Below, in pieces: positions 32,564-40,117 of a stretch of 64,000 nucleotides of DNA. This DNA comes from Verrucomicrobiaceae bacterium (GTDB lineage Bacteria; Verrucomicrobiota; Verrucomicrobiia; Opitutales; Intestinicryptomonadaceae). The position numbers were made by a program, and so were the translations under genes. A model generated the notes under the pieces. That model was not told the origin of the DNA, ran no database searches, and saw nothing but the letters and a program-made list of their open reading frames with translations. The first letter of the stretch is position 1. Each line of letters opens with the position of its first letter. The stretch is taken from assembly GCA_015061955.1 (NCBI GenBank), contig SUVO01000013.1, positions 1-64,000 on the forward strand, written 5' to 3'.

Positions 32564-34462
32564 ATGAAACATATTTTATTTTTGCTCTTTAGTAGTGTAG
32601 TTGTTTTTGCAGATTCATGTAAAAATTTTGAAAATACTACAATAATTGAAAATAATGGAGTTGCTGTTGCCGTTTCATTAAATGGCGAAATTTCAATTGT
32701 TGATAAATTATCAAATACTATATTTGAACATGAAAAGTCGGCTTATAAAATATCTAATATAACAAAAACAAACAACGAGATTTCTTTTGATGTTCAAGCC
32801 GAAATTCCTCTTAAAGCAAATATTAAATTGATTTCAGATAAATCTATTGAATTGTCGGTAGATGCTAAAGGAAAAATCTCGAAGCCTGTAAATTTTCCAT
32901 CGGCATGGAAAACGCAACAAGGCGATATTTTAATATATCCAATCGGCAATGGGTATGCTTTCCCTGTTGAAAAAGAATTGCCTTTTTTGAATAAGCGTGT
33001 GCCTGCTGTTCGCGGTTGGGCAAATTCAATGGGCTTGATTGCCATGGAGCGAAAAAGTTGTTTTCTTGTTTGTGGTTTTGAAAAACCATTTGATATGTTT
33101 ATATTAAACAAACGTAAAAATGGATTAAATGCTGTTGCTCCATCTATCGATTCTCAAATGGGCGAGTTTGGGTATGCTCGTGTATTCAGATATTTTATAG
33201 ACAATAAACTTTCACAAGTTATGGGGCAATATCGTAATTGGCGTGCGTCTATGGGCTACATAAAAACTCTCGAAGAAAAATCAAAAGTAGTTCCAGAAAT
33301 TGCAAAATTGCGTGGTGCAGCTAACGTTTGGATGTGGTGTGAAAATAGTATAGCAAAACTTTATGGGCGTCCAGATAATCCTAATGCTCCAAAGCGTGAA
33401 GCAAAAAAAATTGCTGACGAAATGAAAAGCTTGGGTATGACGCGTGTTCTTTGGAATAATTTTGAAGGCGAAACTTCCGAAGATTGCGAGTACATAAAAA
33501 GTTTAGGATTTCTTGTTGGTAAGTATGATATTTATCGCGATGTTCTGCCTGCAGATATTGCTCATAAAATAATACCTTATCGTGTTCAGCGAAGTGTAAA
33601 TACAAAATATTGGCCTGGTATTGTTCGTATAGATAAAAATGGCGAGCGTGTAAAAGCATGGCAAGTTCATGGTTTAGATGGAAAAATGTATCATCAACAT
33701 GCTGTTTGCGAAATTCCAGCGCTATGGCTTACAAAGAAAAACGTTTCGGCAGATTTGCAAAAAGTAAAGTATACGTCGCGTTTAATTGATGTTCAAGCAG
33801 GTACAGACTTGCGTGAATGCTATTCTAAAGAACATCCAGCAACGCGTACTGAAAGTGCCAAGTATATAAATATGCAACATGAATATTTGTCGTCGTTAGG
33901 TATTGTAAAAGGTGTTGAGGTTGGTCATGAAATTTTTGCATCAACATACGATTTTGCTGAAGGTCTTACAAGCCCTGCGTACTTCAGAATTAAACAAGCA
34001 GGCAGACGCATGACCGATGTTGTACCTCTTTCAGAGATGCCCGAAAAAACTTTCGAGTACATGTTAAATCCTCAATATCGCATTCCTCTTTGGGAATTGG
34101 TGTATCATGATTGTGTTGTCAATTATTGGTATTGGGGTAGTAGTACAAGTCAGTGTCCGGAACTTATGCACAAGTTTGATGCGTTCTGTGGATTATATGG
34201 GTATCCTCCAATTTATAGTGTCGATGTAGCTCATTGGAATGTTCTCAAAGATAAAATTGCGCAATCTTACAAACGTTGCGTTGCAATTGCCGAACAAGTA
34301 GGATTCTCGCAAATGATAGATTTTGATTACCTGAGTACCGATAAAAAAGTTCAGAAAACTACCTTTGCAAATGGGAAATCAGTAATTGCTAACTTTTCTG
34401 AAAAGCCCTTTATGTTGCCTAATGGTGTTGAAGTAGCACCTTGGTCGGCTAAATTACAATAG
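32564..34462 (+). CDS. Exported glycoside-hydrolase-like protein
   Basis: 632 aa. Signal peptide (MKHILFLLFSSVVVFA). N-terminal beta-sandwich (~20-230) followed by a probable TIM barrel from about 240: RGAANVWMWCENSIAKLYGR, GMTRVLWNNFEGETSEDCEY, LIDVQAGTDLRECYSKEHPA, GIVKGVEVGHEIF. Short C-terminal beta segment (ANGKSVIANFSEKPFMLPNG). The plan resembles GH-like DUF5696-type proteins and, more loosely, the lipoprotein at 11138-13009. Catalytic acids are likely among the E/D of the barrel but I cannot assign them. Ends a phosphoesterase-GH pair; a terminator follows. Confidence 0.55.
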   Translation: MKHILFLLFSSVVVFADSCKNFENTTIIENNGVAVAVSLNGEISIVDKLSNTIFEHEKSAYKISNITKTNNEISFDVQAEIPLKANIKLISDKSIELSVDAKGKISKPVNFPSAWKTQQGDILIYPIGNGYAFPVEKELPFLNKRVPAVRGWANSMGLIAMERKSCFLVCGFEKPFDMFILNKRKNGLNAVAPSIDSQMGEFGYARVFRYFIDNKLSQVMGQYRNWRASMGYIKTLEEKSKVVPEIAKLRGAANVWMWCENSIAKLYGRPDNPNAPKREAKKIADEMKSLGMTRVLWNNFEGETSEDCEYIKSLGFLVGKYDIYRDVLPADIAHKIIPYRVQRSVNTKYWPGIVRIDKNGERVKAWQVHGLDGKMYHQHAVCEIPALWLTKKNVSADLQKVKYTSRLIDVQAGTDLRECYSKEHPATRTESAKYINMQHEYLSSLGIVKGVEVGHEIFASTYDFAEGLTSPAYFRIKQAGRRMTDVVPLSEMPEKTFEYMLNPQYRIPLWELVYHDCVVNYWYWGSSTSQCPELMHKFDAFCGLYGYPPIYSVDVAHWNVLKDKIAQSYKRCVAIAEQVGFSQMIDFDYLSTDKKVQKTTFANGKSVIANFSEKPFMLPNGVEVAPWSAKLQ

Positions 34463-34502
34463 TACTCAAAAAAAAATAACTAATTTTACAAACTTGCATT
34501 TT

Positions 34503-34529
34503 ACACTACTAAAAAGGTAGTGTATTTTT
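34503..34529 (+). terminator. Intrinsic terminator after the exported GH-like gene
   Basis: ACACTAC-TAAAAAG-GTAGTGT followed by ATTTTTT. Confidence 0.85.
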
Positions 34530-34862
34530 TCTTCGTTTTGATAGATGTAAGCTTTTATGTTTGTTTATATCCTTGATAAAATAAATTCCTTTTCTTTTAC
34601 TGAGTATACGATAAATAAAGATTGTGTGTTTGGTTTTAGGAGTGTGGCTTTTGGGAAAATGTTGGATTTTTTTGTGAAATTGTGAATTTTTTTTAAAATT
34701 TTTCTTGAAAAACATCAATTTTAGGTATTTTATTGTATTAAATTTATCATAAGTTTTTTGTTCTTTTTTGGTTTTTAGCATACTATTAGATTACAAAAAT
34801 AATTTAAAAAGTACTTTTTTCCTTAAAAATACAGCAATTGCAAATACTCAACTAAAACAGTA
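34530..34862 (+). promoter_or_regulatory. Upstream region of the microcompartment operon
   Basis: 333 bp, extremely AT-rich, no credible gene; a leftward open stretch at 34509-34781 is low-complexity. It must contain the operon promoter. A 14-bp perfect palindrome AAAAAGTACTTTTT lies at 34806-34819, about 45 bp before the ATG, and is a candidate operator. A related AAAGTACTTTTTT occurs at 61732-61744. No convincing -35/-10 pair was found. Confidence 0.4.
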
Positions 34863-35537
34863 ATGAATTTATCAAAAGATACTCCATATAGTAAGATAGA
34901 GCAGTTAGTTAGAGAAACTGTATATAAACAAATGGGTCTTCCAGTGCCAGTTCAAAAGATTGGTCCAAATCCATTAGTAGTAAATATTAGTGCGCGTCAC
35001 GTTCACCTCACACAAGAAGCTGTTGAGGCATTGTTTGGTAAAGGCTATAAGCTTACAGTGCATAAATGGTTGTATCAAGAAGGCTTCTTTGCTGCAAAAG
35101 AATCAGTAACATTGATTGGTCCACGCAGTCGCATAATATCGAACTTGCGTATACTTGGTCCGTGTCGTAGCGATAATCAGGTTGAGTTGGCGCTTACAGA
35201 TGCTCGTGCTTTGGGTTTCGATGTTCCACTTCGTCATAGTGGCGATGTAGCAAATACTCCTGGTTGTATGTTGATGGGCCCAGCAGGTTTCTTTGAAATG
35301 CCACATGGGGTAATTCGTGCAGCTCGCCATGTTCATATGAGTCCAGAAGATGCTGCTTTCTATGGCGTGAAAGACAAAGACGTTATGAATTTGAAAGTTT
35401 ATGGCGAAAATTCAATGATTTTTGAAAATCTTCTCTGCAGAATTGGTAAGGGCTTGCGTTTAGAAGTTCATTTAGATACCGACGAAGGTAACGCTTGCAA
35501 TATTGGACCAAATACATTGTGCGAGTTGGTAAAGTAA
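34863..35537 (+). CDS. pduL: PduL-type phosphate acyltransferase of the microcompartment
   Basis: 224 aa. Exchanges acyl-CoA and acyl-phosphate. Both PduL halves are present, each with its metal-binding His motif: ISARHVHLT and RAARHVHMS; EVHLDTDEGNAC closes the second. The N-terminal helix (SKIEQLVRETVYKQMG) is amphipathic, like an encapsulation peptide that targets the lumen. First gene of the operon; it would convert lactyl- or propionyl-CoA from the aldehyde dehydrogenase to acyl-phosphate for the kinase two genes on. Confidence 0.93.
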   Translation: MNLSKDTPYSKIEQLVRETVYKQMGLPVPVQKIGPNPLVVNISARHVHLTQEAVEALFGKGYKLTVHKWLYQEGFFAAKESVTLIGPRSRIISNLRILGPCRSDNQVELALTDARALGFDVPLRHSGDVANTPGCMLMGPAGFFEMPHGVIRAARHVHMSPEDAAFYGVKDKDVMNLKVYGENSMIFENLLCRIGKGLRLEVHLDTDEGNACNIGPNTLCELVK

Positions 35538-35581
35538 TTTCACAAATATTATAAATCTAAAAAAAATACGAAAGGTAAAAT

Positions 35582-35851
35582 ATGAGTCAATCATTAGGTA
35601 TGATAGAAACACGCGGTTTCACAGGCTGTGTGGAAGCAACCGACGCAATGGCTAAAGCCGCTGATGTCGAAATTGTAAAACAAGTACAAATCGGCGGTGG
35701 TTATATCTCTGTCGTTGTTCGTGGTGATGTAGGTAGCGTTAAGGCAGCTGTTGAAGCTGGTAAGAATGCTGCAGCAGCAGTTGGTGAATTGGTAAGTGCT
35801 AACATTATTGCACGTCCACATCCAATGCTCTTGTCGAAGATGGGTTTCTAA
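35582..35851 (+). CDS. Microcompartment shell hexamer protein BMC-H (1 of 3)
   Basis: 89 aa, single Pfam-type BMC domain. Starts SLGMIETRGFTGCVEATDAM; VVVRGDVGSVKAAVEAG and VSANIIARPH are standard. Pore-loop segment is QVQIGGGY, slightly different from the usual GSG. Forms hexameric shell tiles. Good ribosome site (GAAAGG) upstream. Confidence 0.95.
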   Translation: MSQSLGMIETRGFTGCVEATDAMAKAADVEIVKQVQIGGGYISVVVRGDVGSVKAAVEAGKNAAAAVGELVSANIIARPHPMLLSKMGF

Positions 35852-35876
35852 TTTAATTGAGAAAGGATTTTTTTAT

Positions 35877-36152
35877 ATGAAACAAGCATTAGCTATGATT
35901 GAAACTAAAGGTTTTGTTCCAGCTATGGAAGCTGCAGATGCTGCTATGAAGGCAGCAAATGTTGAGCTTTTGGGTTGGAAAAAAGTAGGCTCGGGTATGG
36001 TTGCTGTATTCTTTGAAGGCGACGTTGCTTCGGCTAAGGCTGCAGTAGAAGCTGCTTCAGAAGCTGCTTCAAAAATTGGTGAAGTTTGCTCGGTTGACGT
36101 AATTGCACGTCCACACGACGAGCTCGCAAAACTCGGCTGTTTCTCGTTCTAA
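35877..36152 (+). CDS. Microcompartment shell hexamer protein BMC-H (2 of 3)
   Basis: 91 aa from the ATG at 35877, preceded by GAAAGGA; an in-frame extension upstream would run into the previous gene. BMC domain: LAMIETKGFVPAMEAADAAM, pore loop KKVGSGMV (canonical GSG), FFEGDVASAKAAVEAA, VDVIARPHDELAKLG. Probable main hexamer with the neighbouring copy. Confidence 0.95.
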   Translation: MKQALAMIETKGFVPAMEAADAAMKAANVELLGWKKVGSGMVAVFFEGDVASAKAAVEAASEAASKIGEVCSVDVIARPHDELAKLGCFSF

Positions 36153-36167
36153 TTTTAAGTAGTATCC

Positions 36168-37346
36168 ATGAAGAGAATTTTAATAGCAAACGTAGGTTCA
36201 ACAAGCTACAAATACACCTTGTTCGATGCATCGGCTGATGGTACTTGCAATGAACTTGTGCGTGGTGGCATGGACAGAGTTTCCGACTACGAAACAGCTA
36301 TTAAGCAGTCTTTGGAAGACTTGCAGGCAAAGGGGTATTCGCAAGATGGTATTGATGCAGTTGCATTTAAGACCGTTTTGGGCAAAGATGTATCGGGCTT
36401 GAGAGAAGGCGACGAAGTTGTATTGAAAGCACTTGAAGATATGAGCTTTGTTGCTCCTGCACATAATCCACCATACGCTGCCGCAATTAGAGCATTCGGT
36501 AAAGTTCTGCCAACGGCAAAGAAAGTTGTTTTGTTTGAAACTTCGTTCTATCAGTGGGCAGATAAGGCTTGGAAGCGTTATGCAGTGCCTCAGAGTTGGG
36601 ACAAAATCGGTATTCGCCGAAATGGTTTCCATGGTGCATCGCATAAATTTGCAGCTGAACGTGCCGCAGAATTGTGTGGTAGAGCCGATGCAGCCGAAAG
36701 TGCTAAAATGCTCTATGTAAATAATGCTCCAGCAAAGTTGGAAAAACCATTTCGCTTGATAAACTGCCATTTGGGTGGTTCAAGCTCAATTTGTGGTATT
36801 CTAAATGGTGCAGCAGTTGGTGCAAGTATGGGCTTTTCGCCTCAGAGTGGGCTTCCACAAAATAATCGTGTTGGTGATTTAGATTCAACTGCAATCCCAT
36901 ATGCAATGGCAACTTTGGGTATATCTGCCGAAGAAGCAATGCGTCAGCTTTCAAAAGAAGGTGGTTTGTTGGGTATAAGTGGAGTATCAAACGATATGCG
37001 CGATTTGGTTGCAGCATCAAACGAAGGCAATGAAAATGCAAAGCTTGCAATAGATGTGTTAATCTATAATGCACAAGCATACATTGGTCAGTTTATGGTG
37101 TTGCTCGGTGGAGTCGATGCTATCTGCTTTAGTGGTGGTATAGCCGAAAACAATCCATGGCTCAGAAAAGCAATTCTTGAACCACTCAAGGCATTCGGCT
37201 TAGAACTCGACGACGAAGCTAATAACAAAGCAGTTAAAAAAGATGCTGTTATCTCTTCAGAAAATTCAAAAATAAAGGCAGTTACCGCAGTAGCAAACGA
37301 AGAACTCGTTATAGTACGCGAAGCCGCCAAATATCTCGAAAAATAA
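36168..37346 (+). CDS. ackA: Acetate/propionate kinase family enzyme of the microcompartment
   Basis: 392 aa. Makes ATP from acyl-phosphate. ASKHA/acetokinase motifs: ANVGSTSYKYTLFD (family NxGSxS), GFHGASHKFAAERA, INCHLGGSSSICGI, GASMGFSPQSGLPQNNR, CFSGGIAENNPWLR. Divergent from housekeeping AckA, as is usual for microcompartment copies. In this operon its likely substrate is lactyl- or propionyl-phosphate. Located between shell genes. Confidence 0.93.
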   Translation: MKRILIANVGSTSYKYTLFDASADGTCNELVRGGMDRVSDYETAIKQSLEDLQAKGYSQDGIDAVAFKTVLGKDVSGLREGDEVVLKALEDMSFVAPAHNPPYAAAIRAFGKVLPTAKKVVLFETSFYQWADKAWKRYAVPQSWDKIGIRRNGFHGASHKFAAERAAELCGRADAAESAKMLYVNNAPAKLEKPFRLINCHLGGSSSICGILNGAAVGASMGFSPQSGLPQNNRVGDLDSTAIPYAMATLGISAEEAMRQLSKEGGLLGISGVSNDMRDLVAASNEGNENAKLAIDVLIYNAQAYIGQFMVLLGGVDAICFSGGIAENNPWLRKAILEPLKAFGLELDDEANNKAVKKDAVISSENSKIKAVTAVANEELVIVREAAKYLEK

Positions 37347-37379
37347 ATTTAAAACAAAAACATAAACAAAGGTAAAAAA

Positions 37380-37670
37380 ATGGCAAAAGCAATTGGAGTT
37401 TTAGAAACTAAAGGTTTGGTAGCACTCGTTAAGGGTGTTGACGCTATGCTCAAGGCTGCAGACGTAAGTTTGGTAGCACAGTATAAAGATGTAGGCAGTG
37501 CATACGTTAGTGTAACTGTAACTGGCGACGTAGCTTCAGTAAAATCTGCAGTAGAAGCAGGTGCAAATGCAGCTGGCGAAGTTGGTACTGTTTATAGCGT
37601 ACATGTAATTGCTCGTCCACACGAAGGTTTGACCGACGTTTTGGCAGCAAAAGCACCAGCTAAGAAATAA
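37380..37670 (+). CDS. Microcompartment shell hexamer protein BMC-H (3 of 3)
   Basis: 96 aa. BMC domain (IGVLETKGLVALVKGVDAML, VTVTGDVASVKSAVEAG, YSVHVIARPHEGLTD) with a short Ala/Lys-rich tail (AAKAPAKK). Pore region DVGSAY lacks the third Gly of GSG, so its pore may differ from the other two copies. Confidence 0.95.
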   Translation: MAKAIGVLETKGLVALVKGVDAMLKAADVSLVAQYKDVGSAYVSVTVTGDVASVKSAVEAGANAAGEVGTVYSVHVIARPHEGLTDVLAAKAPAKK

Positions 37671-37682
37671 TCGGAGTAAGCT

Positions 37683-37994
37683 ATGTTTTTGGCGAAAGTA
37701 ATTGGACAGGTTGTTGCTACCCAAAAAGACGAACGTTTGGTTGGTAGCAAGCTTGCCGTTCTGCGCCCATTGCAGGTTGGCGACGAGAAATCGCCTGAGT
37801 TGGTCGAAACTAAAAATACAGTTGTTGCAGTAGATGCTTGTGGTGCAGCAGTAGGACAGATTGTTTTATTCTGTCAAGGCTCGAGTGCACGTCAGGCAGA
37901 AGGTATGAAACAGTTGCCAATAGATGCAGCAGTTATAGGTTTGGTCGATAACGTAGAGGCGTTCTCAAAGTCGGTTTATAAGTCCGAAAAATAA
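37683..37994 (+). CDS. EutN/CcmL-type shell pentamer protein BMC-P (1 of 3)
   Basis: 103 aa. EutN_CcmL fold: LAKVIGQVVATQKDERLVG, KLAVLRPLQ, VVAVDACGAAVGQIVLFCQG, PIDAAVIGLVD. Forms pentamers that cap the vertices of the shell. A longer insert near residues 30-45 than in the second copy. Confidence 0.94.
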   Translation: MFLAKVIGQVVATQKDERLVGSKLAVLRPLQVGDEKSPELVETKNTVVAVDACGAAVGQIVLFCQGSSARQAEGMKQLPIDAAVIGLVDNVEAFSKSVYKSEK

Positions 37995-38022
37995 GAACTA
38001 TAGCTCAAGATAGGAGTTTAAA

Positions 38023-39483
38023 ATGAGTTTAAATTTAGACGAAGAATCGTTGCGTAATATAGTTAGAAATGTTCTTGCTCAAATGGGTAATGAGCCTAAG
38101 CAGACATGTTCTTGCAAAAATAAAGCATCGGCTCCAAACGTTTACGTTGCATCGTCGTCGAGCTCAAGCAATAACGGCATATTTACAGATGTAAAGCAAG
38201 CTGCAGAAGCCGCATTTGAAGGTTATAAGCAGTTGTGTAAAGGTGGTTTTGCAGCTCGTCAGAAGGTCATTGATATCGTTAAGAGCATGACTGTTGCAAA
38301 TGCGAAAGAGTGGGGTACATTCGAGTTTAACGAAACAAAGATTGGTCGATTGGCTGATAAAATCGGAAAGCTTGAAATTGTAAAGCTCGTTCCAGGAATT
38401 GAGTGGATTCGTCCAGATTCGTATAGTGGCGACTTCGGTATAATGCACGAAGAATATTGCCCATACGGAGTAATTGGTTCAATTACACCAGTAACGCACT
38501 CGGTTCCAACAATAGCAGGTAATATCATAAATATGGTAGCTGCCGGAAATGCAATTGTGTTCAATCCACACCCTGGTGGTGTTAAGAGTGCAGTTATGGC
38601 AATTTCTGCTTATAATCAGGCTATTGAAAAAGAATTGGGCATTAAAAATCTCATCTGCTGTATTGCAAATCCAACATTGGAATCGTTCGATGCTATTTGT
38701 AAGAATGATTTGATTTCAATTATGTGCATCACAGGTGGTCCTGGTGTAGTAAATGCTGCAATGAAGTCGGGTAAGAAGTCAATTTGTGCTGGTCCGGGTA
38801 ATCCACCAGTTATTGTTGATGATACCGTAGACATCAATAAGGCTGCAGCCGATATTATCGCAGGTGGTGCGTTTGATAACAATCTTTTGTGCATTGGCGA
38901 AAAAGAAGTTTTTGTACTCGAAAGTGTGCTTGATAAGTTTATGGCAGCTCTTTCGGCAAATGGTGCAGTTAAGATTAGCTCGAATGCAGTTGATAAACTT
39001 TCAAAAACTGTTTTCGATAATAAGAATGGTCATTATGTGCTAAAGCGTGATTTGGTTGGTAAAGATCCACAAGAACTCGCAATGGCGGCAGGAACATCGG
39101 TTGGTTCGGCAGCAAAGATGCTCTTTGCTCAAACCGATGCAAATCATCCATTTGTAATTGAAGAGCAAATGATGCCTATGTTGCCAATAGTTGCAGTGCG
39201 GTCATTTGAAGAAGCTATCGATGCTGCTATGAAGGCTGAACATAATTATCGCCATAGTGCAATTATTCATTCGCTCGATGTTACAAGAATGACTGCAATG
39301 GCTCGTGCGTTGAATACAACATTGTTCGTAAAGAATGGTCCATCGACAGCAGGCTTGGGCTTGGGTGGCGAAGGTTATTTGTCGTATTCAATTGCAACAA
39401 CAACAGGTGAAGGTATATCAAATCCAAAGACATTTACACGTCGTCGTAGATGTGTTATGGTTGATAATCTCAACATCTTTTAA
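38023..39483 (+). CDS. pduP: CoA-acylating aldehyde dehydrogenase of the microcompartment (PduP-like)
   Basis: 486 aa. Oxidises an aldehyde (probably lactaldehyde here) to acyl-CoA with NAD. N-terminal amphipathic encapsulation peptide (DEESLRNIVRNVLAQMG), then a Cys/Ala/Ser linker. Catalytic core: PYGVIGSITPVTHSVPT, CITGGPGVVNAAMKSGKKS, AGPGNPPVIVDD, and the active Cys in NNLLCIGEKEV. Strong ribosome site (GATAGGAG). A hairpin follows before the next shell gene. Confidence 0.94.
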   Translation: MSLNLDEESLRNIVRNVLAQMGNEPKQTCSCKNKASAPNVYVASSSSSSNNGIFTDVKQAAEAAFEGYKQLCKGGFAARQKVIDIVKSMTVANAKEWGTFEFNETKIGRLADKIGKLEIVKLVPGIEWIRPDSYSGDFGIMHEEYCPYGVIGSITPVTHSVPTIAGNIINMVAAGNAIVFNPHPGGVKSAVMAISAYNQAIEKELGIKNLICCIANPTLESFDAICKNDLISIMCITGGPGVVNAAMKSGKKSICAGPGNPPVIVDDTVDINKAAADIIAGGAFDNNLLCIGEKEVFVLESVLDKFMAALSANGAVKISSNAVDKLSKTVFDNKNGHYVLKRDLVGKDPQELAMAAGTSVGSAAKMLFAQTDANHPFVIEEQMMPMLPIVAVRSFEEAIDAAMKAEHNYRHSAIIHSLDVTRMTAMARALNTTLFVKNGPSTAGLGLGGEGYLSYSIATTTGEGISNPKTFTRRRRCVMVDNLNIF

Positions 39484-39492
39484 TTGAAATTT

Positions 39493-39520
39493 GTACGGCG
39501 TTGTAGAAACAGCGTCGTAC
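39493..39520 (+). promoter_or_regulatory. Intercistronic hairpin between aldehyde dehydrogenase and BMC-P genes
   Basis: GTACGGCGTTG-TAGAAA-CAGCGTCGTAC: an 11-bp stem with two G-U wobble pairs and a 6-nt loop, followed by A6 not a T-run. It is therefore not a terminator. Likely an mRNA-processing or stability element setting different levels of enzyme and pentamer. Confidence 0.6.
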
Positions 39521-39535
39521 AAAAAAGGAAAAAAT

Positions 39536-39793
39536 ATGCAGTTGGCAAAAGTAGTCGGAAACATAGTTATGAGTTGCGCACACGAAAGTGTAGAGGGCAA
39601 CGCTATGTTCTTGTGTCAGCCAATAGACGAAAACGGAAATGAAGTTGGCGAAATAGTGGCAGCTATAAGTCCGTTTGGTGGTGGAATTGGCTCGAAAGTG
39701 GTCATTGCCGCAGATGGTAGTGAGGCTCGCAAGTATGTCGGCAACGATTACAGTCCATTGCGTAATTGTATAGTGTGCGTTTTAGATGACTAA
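39536..39793 (+). CDS. EutN/CcmL-type shell pentamer protein BMC-P (2 of 3)
   Basis: 85 aa from the ATG at 39536 (AAGGAA upstream); an in-frame earlier start would lie inside the hairpin. Compact EutN fold: LAKVVGNIVMSCAHESVEG, MFLCQPIDENG, VVIAADGSEARKY, LRNCIVCVLDD. Shortest of the three pentamer proteins. Confidence 0.93.
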   Translation: MQLAKVVGNIVMSCAHESVEGNAMFLCQPIDENGNEVGEIVAAISPFGGGIGSKVVIAADGSEARKYVGNDYSPLRNCIVCVLDD

Positions 39794-39799
39794 TTAAAT

Positions 39800-40093
39800 A
39801 TGAAATTAGCAAGAGTTATAGGTAGGGTTGTGCTTTCAAAAAAAGATACTGCACTTAAGGGTGGTTTCTTGGTGATAGCATCGCCACTTGATAAAACGCA
39901 GTACAAAAATAAAGCCGATACATCAATTTCAAAAACACAATTCAATTTGATTATATACGATAACCTCGGGGCTTCGATGGGCGATATTATTGGATATGTT
40001 GAAGGTGCTGAAGCAACAGCAGCCTTTAAAGAACCAATTCCAATCGATGCTTATAACGTTGGTATAGTGGAAAAATTTAATTACTTAGGTTAA
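39800..40093 (+). CDS. EutN/CcmL-type shell pentamer protein BMC-P (3 of 3)
   Basis: 97 aa. LARVIGRVVLSKKDTALKG, FLVIASPLDKT, NLIIYDNLGASMGDIIGYVE, PIPIDAYNVGIVE. Starts 6 bp after the previous gene. Three different BMC-P genes are typical of the planctomycete-verrucomicrobial microcompartment. Confidence 0.93.
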   Translation: MKLARVIGRVVLSKKDTALKGGFLVIASPLDKTQYKNKADTSISKTQFNLIIYDNLGASMGDIIGYVEGAEATAAFKEPIPIDAYNVGIVEKFNYLG

Positions 40094-40117
40094 ATTTAAA
40101 TAGAAAAATCAAAAGCA

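Noticed and set aside
34509-34781. 90-codon leftward open stretch upstream of the microcompartment operon
   Set aside because: Nearly all Lys, Phe, Ile and Asn from A/T runs; it spans a terminator and the operon's promoter region.
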